Shown piece after piece: positions 42,877 to 46,641 of a DNA stretch of 46,641 bases (position 1 is its first letter; each line of letters opens with the position of its first letter). Both the position numbers and the translations under genes were made by a program. This stretch comes from an uncultured Clostridia bacterium (GTDB taxonomy: Bacteria; Bacillota; Clostridia; Oscillospirales; CAG-272). Location: assembly GCA_946407735.1 (NCBI GenBank), contig CAMJPL010000022.1, positions 1 to 46,641 on the forward strand, given 5' to 3'. The notes under the pieces were generated by a model, which was given only the letters and a program-made list of their open reading frames with translations, had not been told where the DNA came from and ran no database searches.

Positions 42877-43995
42877 ATGTCCAAGATCAAGATCGGCCTT
42901 ATCGGGTGCGGCATCATCGGCGAGAGCCATCTTTCGGAGTACCAGAGGATCCCCGACGCCGAGGTCACGGCGATATGCGAGATACTGCCCGACCGTCTGA
43001 AAGACGTAGGCGACAGATACGGGATAAAGGACCGCTACACCAACATCGGCAACATGCTCCGCGACGCCGATATCGACGCCGTAGACGTCTGCCTGCACAA
43101 CAACTGGCATATGCCGGTGTCCGTCGCCGTCATGGAGGCCGGGAAGGACTGCTACTGCGAAAAGCCGATGGCAGGCTCCTACGCCGACGCGAAAACCATG
43201 TACGACGCCGCCGCGCGCACCGGCAGGAAGCTGCATATCCAGCTCGGCCTCCTTTACAATAACGAAGCCAAGGCCGCGAAGCGCTTCATCGACGCAGGCA
43301 TGCTCGGCGATATCTACCATATGCGCAGCTACGGCTTCCGCCGCCGCGGACGCCCGTACGTCGACGGCTACGCGAGGAAGGAATTCGTCAATTCCAAGAC
43401 CTCCGGAGGCGGCGCCCTGTTCGATATGGGCGTCTACCATATCAGCCAGCTTCTTTGGCTCGCCGGACTGCCGAAGCTCGAAAGGGTCACCGGACACACA
43501 TATTCCGAGCTTCCGATGGACGAGAAGCGCCGTGAGATCGCCGGATGGGACGTCGAGGAGCTCGGCACAGGTTTCGCCACCTTCGAGGGCGGACTCACGA
43601 TGGACGTGCTCGAGAGCTGGGCGATATACGCCAAGCCCTTCCCCGGTTCCATCATCTGCGGCTCCAAGGGCGGACTCACCATCGACCCGCTCGCCTTCCA
43701 CAGCGCCATGGCCGATATACAGATGGACGCCACCTTCGACCTCGGCAACTTCGATTATCTCAACCATACCGTCTATCCCGAGAACGCCGTCTACGACAGC
43801 TCCCAGAAGCACTGGATCGCCGCTCTCAAGGGCGACTGCGAGCTCCTTCCCACCAAGGATATCGCGCTCCAGACGCAGCTGCTCCAGGAGGGCATCTACA
43901 TCTCGACCAGGCTCGGCCGCGAGGTCACGGCTGACGAGATCGCGGAATACAGCGTGAGCAAGGCGATAGACGTCCCGAACCTGATCGCCGAATAA
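42877..43995 (+). CDS. Gfo/Idh/MocA-family oxidoreductase
   Basis: A 372-residue NAD(P)-dependent sugar or cyclitol dehydrogenase. Rossmann motif IGLIGCGIIGESH at residues 5-17, then VCLHNNWH, the YCEKPMAG motif with catalytic Lys, GGGALFDMGVYHISQLLWL in the C-terminal domain (His may be the active-site base). Start ATG 42877 with AAAGGA upstream; longer in-frame starts would run through the palindromic repeat. A single-gene unit with its own promoter and terminator. The substrate is not determined, but the family fits the carbohydrate theme of the window. Confidence 0.93.
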   Translation: MSKIKIGLIGCGIIGESHLSEYQRIPDAEVTAICEILPDRLKDVGDRYGIKDRYTNIGNMLRDADIDAVDVCLHNNWHMPVSVAVMEAGKDCYCEKPMAGSYADAKTMYDAAARTGRKLHIQLGLLYNNEAKAAKRFIDAGMLGDIYHMRSYGFRRRGRPYVDGYARKEFVNSKTSGGGALFDMGVYHISQLLWLAGLPKLERVTGHTYSELPMDEKRREIAGWDVEELGTGFATFEGGLTMDVLESWAIYAKPFPGSIICGSKGGLTIDPLAFHSAMADIQMDATFDLGNFDYLNHTVYPENAVYDSSQKHWIAALKGDCELLPTKDIALQTQLLQEGIYISTRLGREVTADEIAEYSVSKAIDVPNLIAE

Positions 43996-44018
43996 ACATC
44001 TTTCCTTATAGTTTCATG

Positions 44019-44053
44019 CGTCCCGCGCCTTTATAGGCGCGGGATGTTTTTTA
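44019..44053 (+). terminator. Terminator after the Gfo/Idh/MocA gene
   Basis: An 11-bp stem with one G-T pair (CGTCCCGCGCC with GGCGCGGGATG, loop TTTATA), followed by six T. Confidence 0.9.
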
Positions 44054-44150
44054 GCACACTCGCCCGCCGAGTGCAAAGCGCGTCGTCTTCGTCACACTTT
44101 AAATCAGTCTGAAATCATTGTTAAAAAAGTGTAAAGAAACGAAAAAACAC

Positions 44151-44179
44151 TTGATTTCAGACGGCAATATGAGTATAAT
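44151..44179 (+). promoter_or_regulatory. Promoter of groES-groEL
   Basis: TTGATT (44151-44156) and TATAAT (44174-44179), 17-bp spacer. Transcription start near 44186, just ahead of the CIRCE element. Confidence 0.85.
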
Positions 44180-44191
44180 AATAATCAGAAA

Positions 44192-44218
44192 TCAGCACTC
44201 GACAACATCGAGTGCCAA
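44192..44218. promoter_or_regulatory. CIRCE operator (HrcA-binding) upstream of groES
   Basis: TCAGCACTC, nine bases, GAGTGCCAA: an inverted repeat differing from the consensus TTAGCACTC-N9-GAGTGCTAA at one base in each arm, and the two changes are complementary, so the arms still pair. It lies just downstream of the gro promoter, in the usual place for HrcA repression released by heat shock. Confidence 0.93.
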
Positions 44219-44257
44219 AGCTGAAAAGCAATCAAGAATTTTCGGAGGAAATATATC

Positions 44258-44545
44258 ATGACACTCAAACCTCTCGCTGACAGAGTAGTGATCAAGCTCG
44301 TAGAAGCCGAGGATAAAACCGCTTCCGGCATCATCCTCGCCGGTTCCGCGAAGGAAAAGCCGCAGGTAGCCGAAGTCATCGCTGTCGGCCCCGGCGGAGT
44401 CGTAGACGGCAAGGAAATCCAGATGACCGTCAAGGTCGGCCAGAAGGTCATCACCAGCAAGTACGCCGGCACCGAAGTGAAGGACGGCGATCAGGAATAC
44501 AGCATCGTCCGCATGAGCGACATCCTCGCCGTAGTCGAAGAGTGA
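44258..44545 (+). CDS. groES: Co-chaperonin GroES
   Basis: A 95-residue GroES, the lid of the GroEL chamber: [29 protein letters not shown] (mobile loop), [34 protein letters not shown], and [15 protein letters not shown] at the end. GGAGG site. Under CIRCE control. The groEL gene follows after 180 bp, an unusually long gap because a palindromic repeat lies between them. Confidence 0.98.
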   Translation: MTLKPLADRVVIKLVEAEDKTASGIILAGSAKEKPQVAEVIAVGPGGVVDGKEIQMTVKVGQKVITSKYAGTEVKDGDQEYSIVRMSDILAVVEE

Positions 44546-44619
44546 TTCCGACCGGCAGTCTGCTGTAAAACAAAGTAAAAATTTTAAAGATATCCCCCAT
44601 TCATAACCCCCGGGCTTTG

Positions 44620-44699
44620 GTATAAAAGTCTTGGGGAAAAGGGGTGGGTCAAGGGAGGGGGAAAACCCCTTCTTCAGAAGGAGGTTTCCCCCTCCCTTG
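44620..44699 (+). repeat. Dispersed palindromic element, copy 6 (forward), between groES and groEL
   Basis: Head GTATAAAAGTCTTGGGG, GGGGTGGGTC, then a 23-bp hairpin with two mismatches (44650-44672 with 44677-44699), loop TTCA. It lies inside the bicistronic transcript; the hairpin ends 11 bp before the AGGAGG of groEL and 26 bp before its ATG. Confidence 0.9.
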
Positions 44700-44722
44700 C
44701 TTAATAACTCAGGAGGAATTAA

Positions 44723-46357
<1,635 letters not shown>

Positions 46358-46381
46358 GATAGATAAGATACGTGATATTAA

Positions 46382-46455
46382 TCTGGGGGGAAGGAAAACT
46401 TCTGAAGAAGTTTTCCTTCCCCCCAGACCCCCTTTCTTTTCAAGACTTTTTATAA
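46382..46455 (-). repeat. Dispersed palindromic element, copy 7 (reverse)
   Basis: Read on the minus strand: head TTATAAAAAGTCTTG (46455 downward), then GGGGGTCTGGGGGG and a perfect 21-bp hairpin (46382-46402 with 46407-46427), loop TTCA. The hairpin side is 24 bp behind the groEL stop. Confidence 0.9.
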
Positions 46456-46492
46456 GGAAAGGGGGATATTTTATATATTGCAGGACCGATAA

Positions 46493-46535
46493 AAACAGGA
46501 AGACCGGTTATGGCCTTCCTGTTTGATTTTTTTTT
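46493..46535. terminator. Bidirectional terminator between groEL and the convergent gene
   Basis: Stem AAACAGGAAG with CTTCCTGTTT (10 bp, two more inner G-C pairs) followed by a T-run on the plus strand (GATTTTTTTTT) and by TTTTTAT on the minus strand. Confidence 0.85.
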
Positions 46536-46538
46536 CAA

Positions 46539-46641
46539 TTACGGTGCGACGGGCATGTTTCCGGGGAAACCTCCTCCCGGGAATCCGCCGTTCTGACCGC
46601 CGGGGGCCATGCCTCCCATGCCGTTCTGACCGCCGGGGGCC
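46539..46641 (-). CDS. C-terminal end of a Gly/Pro/Met/Gln-rich protein, cut by window edge
   Basis: The minus-strand frame closing with TAA at 46539 encodes a tail of at least 33 residues ending in FPGNMPVAP, with GGQNG units. An 11-residue unit (GGQNGMGGMAP) corresponds to a 33-bp direct DNA repeat, with copies at 46588 and 46621. The rest of the gene lies outside the window, so neither function nor length can be stated. Convergent with groEL, sharing the terminator at 46493. Confidence 0.55.
   Translation of the reverse strand, partial: APGGQNGMGGMAPGGQNGGFPGGGFPGNMPVAP

Overview
The window looks like a chromosomal segment of an uncultured gut-type Clostridia (Firmicutes; Oscillospirales/Christensenellales-like), with high-GC coding DNA and AT-rich intergenic promoters. 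The Gram-positive signs are L27 with a cleavable N-terminal extension next to its protease Prp, YlbF, an OhrR-type MarR regulator, a CIRCE-controlled groES-groEL operon, an infC-rpmI-rplT operon behind an L20-type leader, and PQTG or transmembrane-anchored surface proteins. Most promoters are close to TTGACA-17-TATAAT, often with TG before the -10. No tRNA, rRNA, CRISPR array or transposase gene was found.

Layout. 1-5.7 kb (minus strand): a truncated DUF4838-like gene, a lipoprotein, rsmA, an OhrR-like regulator beside an apparent glutathione peroxidase remnant, and a U32 peptidase-family gene. 5.8-7.5 kb (plus): L20-type leader, infC with an AUU start, rpmI, rplT. 7.6-12.8 kb (minus): a GH36 alpha-galactosidase, a medium-chain dehydrogenase and a GH95-like/DUF5703 protein in one operon, divergent from an orphan sugar-binding lipoprotein at 13.1-14.5 kb. 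14.6-19.6 kb: proA, a Nudix hydrolase, zapA, a SpoU rRNA methyltransferase, a BrnT/BrnA toxin-antitoxin pair and dprA. 20-26.2 kb (minus): a GH95-like glycosidase, an SGNH hydrolase, two small unknown proteins, an alpha/beta hydrolase and leuA. 26.4-29.8 kb (plus): a tandem-repeat membrane-anchored surface protein, a GH20-like protein and a 67-aa protein. 30-41.4 kb (plus): secA, two related membrane proteins, miaB, ylbF, rplU-prp-rpmA, mutS. 41.6-46.6 kb: a sortase-type surface protein, a Gfo/Idh/MocA oxidoreductase, groES-groEL and the end of a minus-strand Gly/Met/Gln-rich protein.

Housekeeping genes (translation, secretion, mismatch repair, chaperones) alternate with a carbohydrate-foraging set: alpha-galactosidase, GH95-like, GH20-like and DUF4838-like proteins, an SGNH esterase, dehydrogenases and a sugar-binding lipoprotein. 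No transporter permease is present.

The most striking non-coding feature is a family of seven dispersed palindromic elements (7531, 33077, 36773, 37432, 42792, 44620, 46382). Each has a conserved one-sided head (GTATNAAAAGTCTT, then a G-rich stretch) followed by an 18-24 bp hairpin. The arm sequence differs between copies while pairing is kept, and the apical loop is always TTCA closed by TTC/GAA. In every copy the hairpin side, not the head, lies next to a gene end (16-69 bp). One copy separates groES from groEL and another sits inside the rplU leader. Other points of interest are an (AT)13 tract just upstream of the -10 of a surface-protein gene, palindromes inside the promoter spacers of carbohydrate genes, and an inverted pair of GC-rich palindromes downstream of dprA.
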